From NCBI GenBank assembly GCA_009733715.1, contig WMKJ01000134.1, positions 1-29,304 of the forward strand: a stretch of DNA of 29,304 nucleotides, in the 5' to 3' direction. Numbering within the stretch: position 1 is the first letter of the stretch; every line of letters starts with the position of its first letter. The translations under genes were made by a program, and so were the position numbers. Shown one piece after another: positions 1-10,949 of this stretch. Under the pieces are notes generated by a model. It did no database searches, was not told the DNA's origin, and saw nothing but the letters and a program-made list of their open reading frames with translations. This stretch comes from Herpomyces periplanetae. Lineage: Eukaryota; Ascomycota; Laboulbeniomycetes; Herpomycetales; Herpomycetaceae.

Positions 1-1
1 T

Positions 2-847
2 TTTACTTCATTGCCCATGATGACGGCCGACGGAATCCTACAAAGCCTCGATCCATATCGTATAATAACTTGGCCCTTATTCAGGGACGCTACACGATAC
101 GAGAGTGGCACTTACGTTAAGGTGAGTTGACAATCATTTTAAAGCATTGTAAGTTAAGTGTACCAACCAATCACAATCCAATGCTGATGTCGCATAAAAC
201 CCACACAGGATCTTTCTTACTTGAATAGAGATCTATCAAAAGTTATTATGCTTTACACAAAACCTCAGCAAGCTCAGTTTCAGCCAGATAACGCAATTCA
301 TTTGGACCCGTGGAAAGGTGATCCGAACGATAAAGAGTTAATCGCCCTAATTCCGTTCCTTGAACATGTTGCAACAGTCGGAGTCAGCGATGTTCGTAAA
401 GTTATCAAGTCCTTCGAAGGAACGAACGTTCCGATTGAGTTTGCGCGAAGAGAAAACCAGATGCGGGAAAAATTTCTTCATCAGTTAGACCAAAAAAATA
501 ATACTAGACATCACAAAGCTAAACTAGGATGGTTAGTCAAGGCCTTGGGCCTCAAGCCAACAGGGTCTCTAATGCTTGATGATCACCCTGTTAGCGAAGG
601 ATTTGAACAAGGGAAAATGTTAAGCGATCAGATTCGCGAGAGAGGAATTCGAGTTTACCAACAGTTAGATAAAGATATCCGGGAAAATGGCGACAAATGG
701 CTCAAGGATCTAGAGCTTGAGCAAAAGAAGGCACAAGATGAGCAAATCAAAAGCATCAAGAGCAGTGTAGCTGGACTGTACAGTGGATTGATTCCGCATC
801 AACCTACAAACCCCTCCACTCCTACCCCTACTTCCACGCCCAAATAA
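2..847 (+). CDS. TIM50: Tim50, mitochondrial inner-membrane translocase subunit (C-terminal part, 5' end outside window)
   Basis: Tim50 is the presequence receptor of the TIM23 complex; its main domain lies in the intermembrane space and hands preproteins from TOM to TIM23. Two exons are visible: 2-121 and 209-847, with a phase-0 intron 122-208 (GTGAGT...CACACAG). Joining them gives the family string YVKDLSYLNRDLSKVIMLY across the splice, which decides the junction. The 252 visible residues cover the second half of the FCP1/HAD-like domain (PMMTADGI, LDPWKGDPNDKELIALIPFL), then a charged helix-rich tail (EQKKAQDEQIK) and a Pro/Thr-rich end. The presequence, membrane segment and N-terminal half lie upstream of base 1. 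It converges on AIM24, 260 bp away. Family assignment rests on remembered Tim50 sequences and is firm. Confidence 0.93.
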
Positions 848-1107
848 GGCCAAGATAAGACTCGCAATTTGGCAGTGGATAGCTTGAAGATTTCAACGAT
901 TGGTGTTAAATATGGAACAGTGGGAAAATTCCTCAGGTCGAACGAGTTTATGTAAATGTATCCAATCTAAAAATGTACAAATAGCAGGGCAGTGAAGTTC
1001 GTGGACACGCCGCGTTCAATCAACCAACCTAAGCAACAGAAATGGTAGGGAATCTTTAACGGAAGAGATATATAGGGGTGTGTGTAATATGTCAACGTAG
1101 CCAACGG

Positions 1108-2756
1108 TTAAGTAAATTTAACGTTTCCATCCGGCATTACACATGCGTGATGGAAAAATTCACCAGACTGTCTAGAAACTTGTTCCGGTTTTGCTTCGTC
1201 TCCAGCATGCGTACCGGCGGCCAATTTTTTTGAGCATGGACCATCTTTTGACAACTTTACCACTGCTGATTGGTCTGATGCACTATTTGATAGCTTGTTC
1301 ATCGATTGATCCAGCACGGTGTAGTTAACTATGTTAGTCTCCGAAAGCTTCATTTCAGGAAGCATCGCAGATCCGCGGGATTGTAACAAAATGGTGGTGG
1401 GTCCAGTAAACCGAAAATAGTTCTAGATGTTGAAGCCAAGTTATAATTAACATGTCAGTGTATCGTTATTATTGGACAACCACAAGTCTCCGTACTGACC
1501 CGATCGCCAACGAGTGCTCGAAGAAATAATTGGCGAAGAATATTGAAATATTTAACAAATTTTTGCCATCCTGGTTTGGCTTCTAATTGTCTGAGCCATG
1601 AAGATTTTCTAATCCATTGAAATAAAAAGGGCAATCTATATGTATCGGACCACATTTTCATATAATACGACTCGGGCGAAGTTACTCCTACTTGATATGC
1701 GAGAATATGACTACAAAATCAATTTAGATTATGCGATAAAGCCGGTCATGGCAGTATAAACTTTCAACTTACCTTGCTCGAGCTATATACGTTTCACCTG
1801 ATTTAATTTCAACTTGGTATATTTGACCCACTCCCGTAAGCGCCACTTTACCGCGACCAGTAACCAGCGTTTTTCCCCAATGACATAGACCCTTAAAAGA
1901 GAGTTTAAAGTTAGTGAATCATGCGCAAGCATAGCATGAACGGGACGTTTTACCCTACGATAATTTATCCGTGGCTTCAGAGTGATGTGATCACCAGCCC
2001 ACGCAAGCAAAGCGGCTCTTTGAAAGATGATCCAATCAAAACGACCATCTAAATGTAGTATGGAAAATGATGAAGTACGACATTTAGTAGCTATTAAAGC
2101 TGAAACAGAGGTTTGAGATGATATCTTTTTAAGGGATATTTAGCGTTTGCAAATTGGTTATAGACTAGGAAGGAAAATTGTTGAAAACAGTACCAAACTT
2201 TTGATATAAAAATGGAATTCCAGTAATTGCACGAGTGAAAGGTTCGAGAAGTGATAAGCGTGATTTAACCTATTGCATGCGAAATAAACGATAAAAAATG
2301 AGTAAAAAAGGTGTACGGTGATTAATTGAAACTTGCAACCTTTGAAGGATCACCGAGTAAACCGATTAGGCAACCACGCCGAAAATACAAGTCTAAGTGA
2401 TGGGCCAAATTGACGAAGAGTAATGAAGACGAAGAGCCTAATACGGAAAATTTGGATTCTGAGGGAGACAATCAGTCACGATAAAGGAAATTGAGTTGTA
2501 AAAAGCGTAAGCGCGTAACGTAAAAAACATAGGAATACCGGACGGATATAGACGGAGGAATTGACTTACCTAGAACTGTAGTATCGGAAGAGAACCCATC
2601 GAATAAACTAGATTTAACTTGAATGTTTGGCTCCGGCCGAGAAAATGCTGAAATGTGAATTGTCGATCGATGCAAAACCGTTGTGGCGGTATAAACGCGA
2701 AGTAGAGAAGACAATGAACCGTGATAAGCTGACGAAGCAGCCAATTTAAGGGACAT
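1108..2756 (-). CDS. AIM24: AIM24-family mitochondrial protein (seven exons)
   Basis: AIM24 is a fungal mitochondrial inner-membrane protein linked to respiratory-complex and MICOS integrity; its biochemical role is not settled. Exons read down the minus strand: 2756-2570, 2437-2337, 2269 to about 2189, 2124-1954, 1891-1773, 1710-1500 and 1422-1108, giving about 394 residues. Family landmarks in order are [70 protein letters not shown], and [11 protein letters not shown] near the end. The N-terminus is rich in Ser/Thr/Arg and almost free of acidic residues, like a presequence. Intron 2 (2336-2270) appears to be GC-AG: its GCAAGT donor gives the better family match. The exon 3 end is uncertain: homology suits 2198, but the nearest in-frame GT is at 2188, adding three residues. 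The start at 2756 is inferred. Confidence 0.85.
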
Positions 2757-3118
2757 GATGAAGCATTAATGAATAATACAAAGGAAATCTTTGCGAAGGT
2801 AGGAAAAAATAATAAGAGGAATAAGATAAGTAAAGATTAAGAATAAACTTGCTCCAGAGAACAATTCGCGATGAGAGAAAAAAATGAAAATTTAAGTGAA
2901 CGAAACGCCGCAAAGCCATGTGGACACTCGCCACAATGTGTGGCGTAGGAATGTGGCGAAGGGGAGAAAAGTTCGGTGGTGATTTTGTACACGAAATACG
3001 ACGCAAAATGTTAAAGGATGTTGTCGCTGGCAAATTTTTGATTGCTACGTGTTAAGATGTGGAAGAAAGATTGATTATTGGAAGGATTGTCTTGGGAAAT
3101 ATTTTAAAATCTAATGTG
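2757..3118. promoter_or_regulatory. Bidirectional promoter between AIM24 and ATM1
   Basis: 362 bp separate the inferred start codons of two divergent mitochondrial genes, so one stretch must serve both. It is A/G-rich. It contains a perfect inverted repeat, CGCCACA (2929-2935) and TGTGGCG (2939-2945) with a 3-bp spacer, and a third TGTGGCG at 2952-2958. A long minus-strand open frame through it has no recognisable domain and looks like chance. Promoter function is inferred from position. Confidence 0.55.
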
Positions 3119-5862
3119 ATGGCGATAAATACATTTAATTTTATGATGATGTTAAGTGGATGTAAGAAATTCCGAGTGGGTTGCAAGGTTGATTTGAGTA
3201 TAGTGAATGGCAAGGTTGCAAGGAGTAGTTATTGGCAAAATTTAATTTGGAGCGGACAGTACTCGAAAGTAGTTGAGACGCGCAGGCGGTTATCAACGAG
3301 AAGGGTACACGATGATTATCTCATTGGCTTTGTACGATGTTTACATTTAGATGGTGATGTGATGAAAAGTAGACGATTCAAAGCATCGAAAACTATCTTG
3401 CGAAATAAAGATGAAATAAAATGTCAGACTTCTATAGACATAAAAGAATCATCCAGAGTTGACGCAGCAATACTAAGAGATATGCTCAAATATATATGGC
3501 CTAAAGTATAACAAAATTTTTGGTACATTTGTGAATTTAACGGTAACATTTTAATGAGACTAAGTTAAGTAAATCAGGATAATTGGCCAATTAAATTTAG
3601 GGTGTGTCTATCGATTGGTTTACTGTTTTGTGCAAAGGTAAAATATATATTTATATATTCAAAAAATTTTGATTGCGGTGTGCAAGATGCAGTGAATTTT
3701 AGCTAACGTATGTGGAAGATATTAAATGTACAAATTCCTTTCTACTTTAAATCAATAATCGATACTATGAACGTGGACGTTTCAACACTTAACGGAATTG
3801 TGCCTGCACTGGCCACTTCTGCTATACTTGTGTGTATGTTTAAGGTCGAGGTTAGGTTGACATCATATTTGGTTAGGATATACTAACGAAAGATTACGAC
3901 GGCGAATTACTGTATTACCGACATACGACGTGAGTAAAGATGGAATAACTCGGTTAGGAGCAACGGTTTTTCAGGAAATTAGAAATGCGGTATTCTCAAA
4001 AGTTTCGCAGAAAGCTATACGTAGGGTTGCCTGCAATGTTTTCGATCATTTACTTAAACTTGATCTCAGTTTTCACTTATCCCGGCAAACTGGTGGTCTC
4101 ACTCGAGCTATCGATAGGGGAACTAAGGGTATTAGCTTTTTGCTAACATCTATGGTATTTCATATTATCCCTCTAACACTAGAAATTGGCATGGTTTGCG
4201 GAATCCTAGTAAGTAATATTGTGTTTAGTGAATAGACATTACCAATTGATTAAAATGATATGCTAATTGAACTTTAGACGTATTACTACGGTGCCAATTA
4301 TGCTTTGGTTGCGGCATTAACTATGTTATCGTATACAATATTTACAATTACGACGACTTCGTGGCGAACTAAATTCAGGCGACAAGCTAATGCAGCTGAT
4401 AATGCGGGAGCAACTGTGGCAATTGATTCACTATTGAATGTTGAAGCTGTCAAGGTAGGTCAAAATTCCATGCATTGGATGGGAAACATGGGACAAAGCA
4501 AGATTAACACGGTAGGATGAATTGTCAGATATTTAACAATGAAGCATATGAGATAAGTCGATACGATAATACACTGAAAGAGTATGAAAATGCAAGTGTT
4601 AAGATTGCTACTTCGTTAGCATTTCTTAATTCAGGGCAGAATTTTATATTTTCAGTGGCTCTTACAACAATGATGTATTTGGCAGTGGATGGGGTAATGA
4701 AAGGAACTCTTACGGTGGGAGATGTGGTGGTGATAAACCAATTATTATTTCAACTTTCCGTTCCACTTAACTTTTTAGGAACAGTTTATCGAGAATTAAG
4801 GCAAAGTCTTCAGGACATGACTTCTTTATTTGCGTTAAAACGGGTGGAGAAAACTATCAGGGATAGTGAAGATAGTCGAGATATACAATTTACAGGGCAA
4901 GATATAATATTTGAGAATGTTACATTTGGGTATACAAGTGGAAAGATGATTCTGAAAGATCTTACACTTAGTATACCATGGGGAAAAAAGACAGCGATAG
5001 TTGGAGCATCCGGATGCGGAAAGTCGACATTGTTACGATTGCTACCGCGATTTTTTGACGTTAATTCCGGGAGGGTAATAATTGAGGGACAAGATATAAG
5101 ACAGATTAAAATTGGAAGCTTGCGAAAAGCAATTGGGATAGTTCCTCAAGATAATGCTTTGTTCAATGCGACAATTGAGCGTAATATAAGATATGGGGAT
5201 TTAACGGCCAGTTGGAAGAAAGTTGAAGAGGCAGCTAGACTGGCAAAAATTCATGATATTATAGAGGGTTTTCCCCAGAAGTATCAAACTATGGTTGGCG
5301 AACGAGGGATGATGTTATCGGGTAGGTTAAACTGAGTATACAAAAGGAAGAAAAAACAAAAGGCGGACAGGGTGACTAAAGAGAAATTGATAGGAGGTGA
5401 AAAGCAGCGGTTGGCGATTGCCCGAGCGTTAGTGAAGGATGCACCGATTATTTTATTTGATGAAACGGTAAGTGTTTGTGAGATAATTTTATTACGAATA
5501 GACAGTTTGAAAATGATGATAAGCGGGGCATAACCTGTTAAAACTTACAAATTAACCAAATCTGTGATTCGTTAGACTTCATCACTCGATGCACATACGG
5601 AACAATTGCTATTGAAAGATATGGGAAAATATCTCAGAGATCGGGGAAAAACCTCGATATTTATTGCTCATCGACTTCGAAGTATTAGTGACAGTGATTT
5701 AATCATTGTACTACATTCAGGAAGGGTTATTGAGCAAGGCAAACATGAAGAATTACTTCAATTAGGCGGAATTTATCACGATTTATGGCAAAGTAAGTAC
5801 AAGGGTAAAAAGTTAATCCTTTCCTTTCCTCTTTGCTCCTACCAATAGATGAGACGAGATGA
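3119..5862 (+). CDS. ATM1: Atm1, mitochondrial ABC half-transporter (ABCB7 family), nine exons
   Basis: Atm1 sits in the mitochondrial inner membrane and exports a glutathione-linked sulfur species needed for cytosolic Fe-S proteins. Exons: 3119-3505, 3578-3637, 3719-3833, 3940-4208, 4278-4454, 4529-5321, 5394-5467, 5576-5792 and 5849-5862, encoding about 701 residues, close to the 690 of yeast Atm1. Junctions were set by homology: [48 protein letters not shown] basic N-terminus (about 120 residues) precedes the six-helix domain, which keeps the [10 protein letters not shown] glutathione-site region. The nucleotide-binding domain shows Walker [10 protein letters not shown] (from about residue 495), VPQDN Q-loop, LSGGEKQR signature (about 599-606, split by an intron), Walker B IILFDE (about 619-624) and H-loop IAHRL (H657). 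DETTSSLD replaces the usual DEATS.LD. The start is the first in-frame ATG. The last exon (NETR, stop) is tentative; without splicing a Lys-rich tail stops at 5848. Confidence 0.93.
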
Positions 5863-6061
5863 GGGGTAACGTCTCAACAGGTACGAATTGCCATTAACGG
5901 AAAGAACAGATCAAGAACCGGGGAAAGTGGAGTCGGGGGGGCAGGTCACGTGAGATATGAGAGAAGATTTTGACGAGGCGGACGGGAGGAAGTATGGCTT
6001 GAAGGGATTTTGGGAATTTACAAATGGATATACGCGTTAAGTCTGGTGGAATGACGACAGG
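5863..6061 (+). promoter_or_regulatory. UGGT upstream region with a TCACGTGA site
   Basis: The 199 bp between the ATM1 stop and the UGGT start hold the palindrome TCACGTGA at 5946-5953, about 110 bp before the ATG. It fits RTCACRTG, the known site of the yeast bHLH factor Cbf1. Use as a promoter element is inferred from spacing. Confidence 0.4.
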
Positions 6062-9000
6062 ATGAAGATAATTTCAGCGGTTGGATTTGTGGGGAGAATT
6101 TTTCTCATATTTTCGAGTTTAACGATATTAAAGAGCTTTTGTTGGGATGGCAGCGTACGAGTTACGTTGCAGAGCGCGTTTTTGCGAGCGCCTTTATTAC
6201 TCGAGATGATGTACGATAGAGAAGTATATTTTGCTTAATTCAAAATTTTGATTAATTTGACTGTATACATTATATTGTCAAGGGGTTTTACATTAAATTA
6301 TTGGTAATGTGTGGAGGAATTGAAGGGGAAAAGTTTACGGGCGTATGTGTATATGGTTAAGGCTAACAGGTTTATTTTGTGCTTAATGTTGTAGGGAAAC
6401 TTTGGCTGATCAAAGACCAGAATCATTTGAAGGCATACTTGATGAAATAGCCAGGGGGAGATTTAAAGACTTAAGTACGATGACAGAACAAGAAGTTTAT
6501 GAAAATTTTATAAAAATTGGAAATGAACGAGGGTATTTGACTGATGCTACGACAATCGATTTGTTTGATTATGGGTTATCGATTCATGCTTCTGCAGCAC
6601 GTATTCAAGCTCAATTTCAATTTTATGAGACGGTGGTTCGACCACGTTATGGTGAAGGTTTACAAGATAAATCAGCCTGTTCGACTTGGGTAGCGATGGG
6701 AAATGATGCTATCTGTGGTCGCGATATTGATGAAAGGTTGAAGGCAAGGCTGAAGCACGAAGAGAGAGAAGATAGTTTATATAAGCTGGGATTTGATCGA
6801 ATTATTGGCGATGAAGTTAACCCAATACGATTTATTTTGTATGCTGACCTTACGGCACAAGGGGAGTTTAGGGATGTTTATACTAAAGTGCGCATGGTGA
6901 GTGAAGCTGAGGGATTAAGCTTTGTGGTTCGGTACGTTCCGTCATACGACAGTAATAGTAAGCCTTTACTGTTGCAAGGGTATGGGGCTTATCTGGCGGT
7001 AAAGAAAGCGGATTATTTGGTGATTGACGATGATGATGAGATTAAAGTTGATGGCAAAGGAAGTGCAATGGAGGGTAAAAAGATTTTTAAGGTTGCCGAG
7101 CTAAAGGATGAACAATTGGAACAATTTGGTTATAAATTGACGAGCTATGTACTTAATGAGAGAAAAGAAAAAGGAAAGAGGAGCGCATTTCAAAGATTTG
7201 TTCATGTGATGGAGAATTTACCTGTGTATCGAAAGATTATTGCAGAACAACCAATACGACCTGGACTCCGGGAGAATGTGATGGGAAATTTCATGGGGAA
7301 AATTAGAAGTGGAGCAAATATTCTCTGGTTGAATGGATTAGGAATGGACTTACGACAGGTTAGCGCATTTTCGATTCTGGAGAAATTGCGACGGGAGTAT
7401 GATTTGGTTAGTTATTTTGACAAGTTGGGGATTAATGGAGACGAATACTTTAAGTTGGTTACCGAGGGAAATATTACGCAAGGTCTTTCGGATGAATCTG
7501 CGCAAAGGTATGATTTTAATGACGAGTATGAAGGAGGTGAGGTGATTGTATGGTTGAATAACATTGAAAAAGACTCGAGGTATAAACAATGGCCACGGGG
7601 ATTGGAAGGGTTATACCGAATGATGTTTCCGGGACAAGTGCCACGTATACGTAGGGATATATTTAACGCGATATTTGTGATTGATATGGGCAAACAGAGA
7701 GACTTGAGCAAGATTACCAAGGAAGTTCGAGATATGATTAAGCAGAGAATACCTATTAGGTTTGGAATAGTTGGAATAAACAAGAGTGAGGTGGGAATGA
7801 GAAGGGCAAAATTGGTGTATAGCTTACTGAAAACACATGGATTATTAGCGGTAATGGAGTTTTTGACTGGGTGTGAAGAATTGAATTCGGGGGAAGTTGA
7901 GAAAGGCATATTTGATGAAGTAAGAGCGAAGTTTAAGAGGATTGATGGGGTGGATAAGGGAAGGGAAACATACGGTGAGATAATCGAGGGGCAAGGAGAG
8001 AAGATGAAGGCACAAATTGCTAAGGTTAATGGGTACTTGGAAAGGATGGGTATGACAGGAGAGGATGAAGATGGAGGAGTGGGATGGATGATAGTGAATG
8101 GGGTGGTGATAATGTTGGATGAAGATTGGATACAAAAGCTGAGTACACGGATATCATTGGATTTGGCAGAAGTACAAAGGTTGTATGGGGAGGGGAAGAT
8201 TGAAGAAAGTATGTGGATTCCTAGGGTATTTTTGACGGAGGGGTTGAAAAGACGGAATAGACTGATTAGTTGGGAGTGGGAAGGTGAGGATGGTGAGGGG
8301 GAAGTGAATGGAGGGAGGGGAGGGGAGGTGGAAGGAATGGTTAATTTGGTTAAGTTTTATGAAGTTGACATGAAGGCGGAAGGTAGACATAAAGTGCCGA
8401 GGATTACATTTATGAAAATAGGGGAGAAAGTGAACGAAGCGAGTGTAGAGTTAGTGATTGGAGGAGATTTTTCAAGGGAAGATGGAGAAAGGTTGGTTGG
8501 ATGGGGATATGAATGGTTTAAAGAGAGGGGAGGAAATGGGGATATAGTGATGATACATACAGGAAACTGGGGAAAGAGTGGAAAATTAGGGAAACTGATA
8601 GCGAGGACCGATGGACTAAAGAATGAAGAAAGATTGAAAGAGATGGAAGAGTATTTTGGAGGAAAAGAAAAAAAGAATTGGTCAGAAAACGAGGATGATG
8701 TAACAAGGGAATTTTGGAAGGAAAGAGAAAGGTTAGGCAGTGGGATGGGAATGAAGAAGGGAGGATTATACATAGTATTTAACGGACGAAAAGTTGGGCC
8801 TATTGAAGGGGGACAAAAGAAGTTTGATAAGGTGGATTTTTGGGATTTGGAGAAAATGGAATTGAAACGGGGACAAAGTGTGATGAAAGGATTAAAGAAT
8901 GTAGGGATTGGAATGGAAGGGGAGAAAGAAAGGAATGTTAACTGGTTTGCAAGTATAGTGAGTATACTTAGCATAGTGAGTCTAAGTGAAAGGCAAAGCG

Positions 9001-10949
9001 GAGAAGGAGATTTTGGAACACGAAGTAATGAATTTATGGCGTGGAACGGTAGCGATTCGTCCATACTGGTCAGCGAAACGAAGCAAAACGAAGCACCCAA
9101 AACAAATTTCCCAAACGGGAAAAACACAAAGATTTGCATGCACGTGATGCTGGATCCTACGACGGAAGTGGCGCAGCGCTGGGCGGGGATTTTTCGGGTG
9201 TTGGGGGGGATACGGGGGGTGTGGATACGGATATATTTTTATCCGAGGATTATGGAGGACAAGAGTCGGTTTGGAGAAAGGTTTTACCGGTTTGGGTTGC
9301 AGGGAAAATTGGAGTTTGGAGGCGGTGCAGCCGCCCCCGGCACGGCGACCTCCTCGGCAATTCAATTCTCCGGCCTTCCCTCTAACAGCCTCCTTACAAT
9401 GGGTCTAGACGTCACGGGATCGTGGATGATTTCGGCAAAATACTCTAAACACGACCTAGATAATCTCCAAATTCTCGATGAAGCAGAGGAAAACTTGATT
9501 GAGGCGGTATACCAACTTGAACATATCCTAGTGGAAGGTCACGCCAAAGATTTATCTACAGGTCATATTCCTCGTGGGGCAGAATTGGTTCTAAAAGAAG
9601 TGGCCAATGATGGCACAATTGAGTACAAAACAGATACTATTATCATGGCTAATCTTGGATATTTTCAATTCAAGGCTAAACCAGGATACTTTCTCATGAA
9701 ATTGAAACCAGGGCGTAGTGAAGATATTTACTGCATCACAAAAGTTGGGCGACAATCATCAGGCTTTGCCATAAAATCTAATACGACGTTGCATAATGAA
9801 GATTGGCAAATCATTGTGATGAAATTTGACGGTTTAACCCTTAACACTAAAATGCGACGTAAACATGGGATGTTGCACGAAAATGTTCTTGAAGCGGCTA
9901 CATCTTCATCAACAAGGAATGAATCAAAATCATATTTATCAGAGCAAATGGGCAAACTGGGCCAATTCCTTCACAACATGGTTTCAACTACACCCGTTGA
10001 TTCAACCAATCGTACGCAAGATGTTGAAGAAGATAACGTAATTAACATATTCACAGTGGCCAGTGGGCACTTATACGAGCGCATGCTCAAAGTAATGATG
10101 TTAAGTGTTATCAAGCAAACGGCGGGGCAGCATAAGATTCGCTTCTGGTTTCTCGGTCAGTTTCTTTCGGCGAAGTTCAAACAATTCTTACCCATTATGT
10201 CGCAGCATTACTCCTTCGATTATCAAATAGTGCAGTATAAGTGGCCTTATTGGTTAAGAGAACAGAGTGAAAAACAACGAGAGATTTGGGGTTACAAAAT
10301 ACTCTTTTTAGACGTTTTATTTCCGCTTCGGGTTAAACGAATTATATTTATTGATGCGGATGGATTTGTTAAGGGAGATATATGGGAGCTGGTCAAATTA
10401 AAATTACATGATAACTCACCTTACGCCTTTGCTCCTATGTGTGATGATGAGCTTAGCATGGAAGGGTTCCGATTCTGGAAATCCGGCTATTGGAAATCGC
10501 ATCTTCAAGGATTGCCGTATCACATTAGCGCATTATTTCTCGTTGATTTAACGCGATTCAGAAAAATGGCAGCGGGTGATATACTTCGACAACAGTACCA
10601 ACAACTTTCACGAGACCCGGAAAGTCTTGCTAATCTAGATCAAGATTTGCCAAACAATTTACAAAGAATTATTAGCATTCACAGTTTAAAACAAGACTGG
10701 TTATGGTGTGAAACTTGGTGCAGCCAGGACAGATTTGCTTCAGCCAAAGTTATCGATCTTTGCAATAATCCCAAAACAAAAGAAGCTAAACTAAGCCGGG
10801 CGAGACGTCAGATTCGGCAATGGACGGTCTATGATGATGAAATCAAGTCGCTGGAACAGACAGGTGGTAATAAGCAAGCTCAATCGTCACCCGGGTCAAC
10901 GCAGACAGCCCAGTCTAGTGAATATACTCGGATCAAGCAAGAATTGTAA
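6062..10949 (+). CDS. UGGT: UDP-glucose:glycoprotein glucosyltransferase (UGGT, GT24), ER folding sensor
   Basis: UGGT re-glucosylates N-glycans of misfolded glycoproteins in the ER lumen so that they re-enter the calnexin cycle. Exon 1 (6062-6210) starts with a clear signal peptide (MKIISAVGFVGRIFLIFSS...) and ends in APLLLEM; intron 6211-6394 (GTACGA...TTGTAG, GCTAAC branch site) restores the family string LLLEMMETLADQ. Exon 2 (6395-10949) is one open frame; total 1567 residues, the usual UGGT length. The thioredoxin-like and beta-sandwich region is recognisable but divergent: FGIVGINKSE, IVFNGRKVGPIE, ANLGYFQFKAKPG. The catalytic GT24 domain (about 1263-1530) is well conserved: INIFTVASGHLYERML, QYKWPYWLREQ, metal-binding DAD at 1370-1372, FRFWKSGYWKSHL, DQDLPN from 1465, WLWCETWC. 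The residue after DAD is Gly where Gln is common. The C-terminus is KQEL, an HDEL/KDEL-like retrieval signal. Bases 7900-9300 are unusually G/A-rich yet in frame. The stop region overlaps the ERD2 gene. Confidence 0.95.

Noticed and set aside
2746-3033. 95-codon minus-strand frame in the AIM24/ATM1 promoter, basic near its start like a presequence
   Set aside because: It is in another frame from AIM24, runs into low-complexity Tyr/Ser/Phe sequence and adds nothing to the family match; a start at 2756 suffices.
7412-9139. Long minus-strand frames inside UGGT (up to 260 codons)
   Set aside because: They are antisense shadows of the purine-rich coding strand, rich in Ser/Pro/Phe with no domain.
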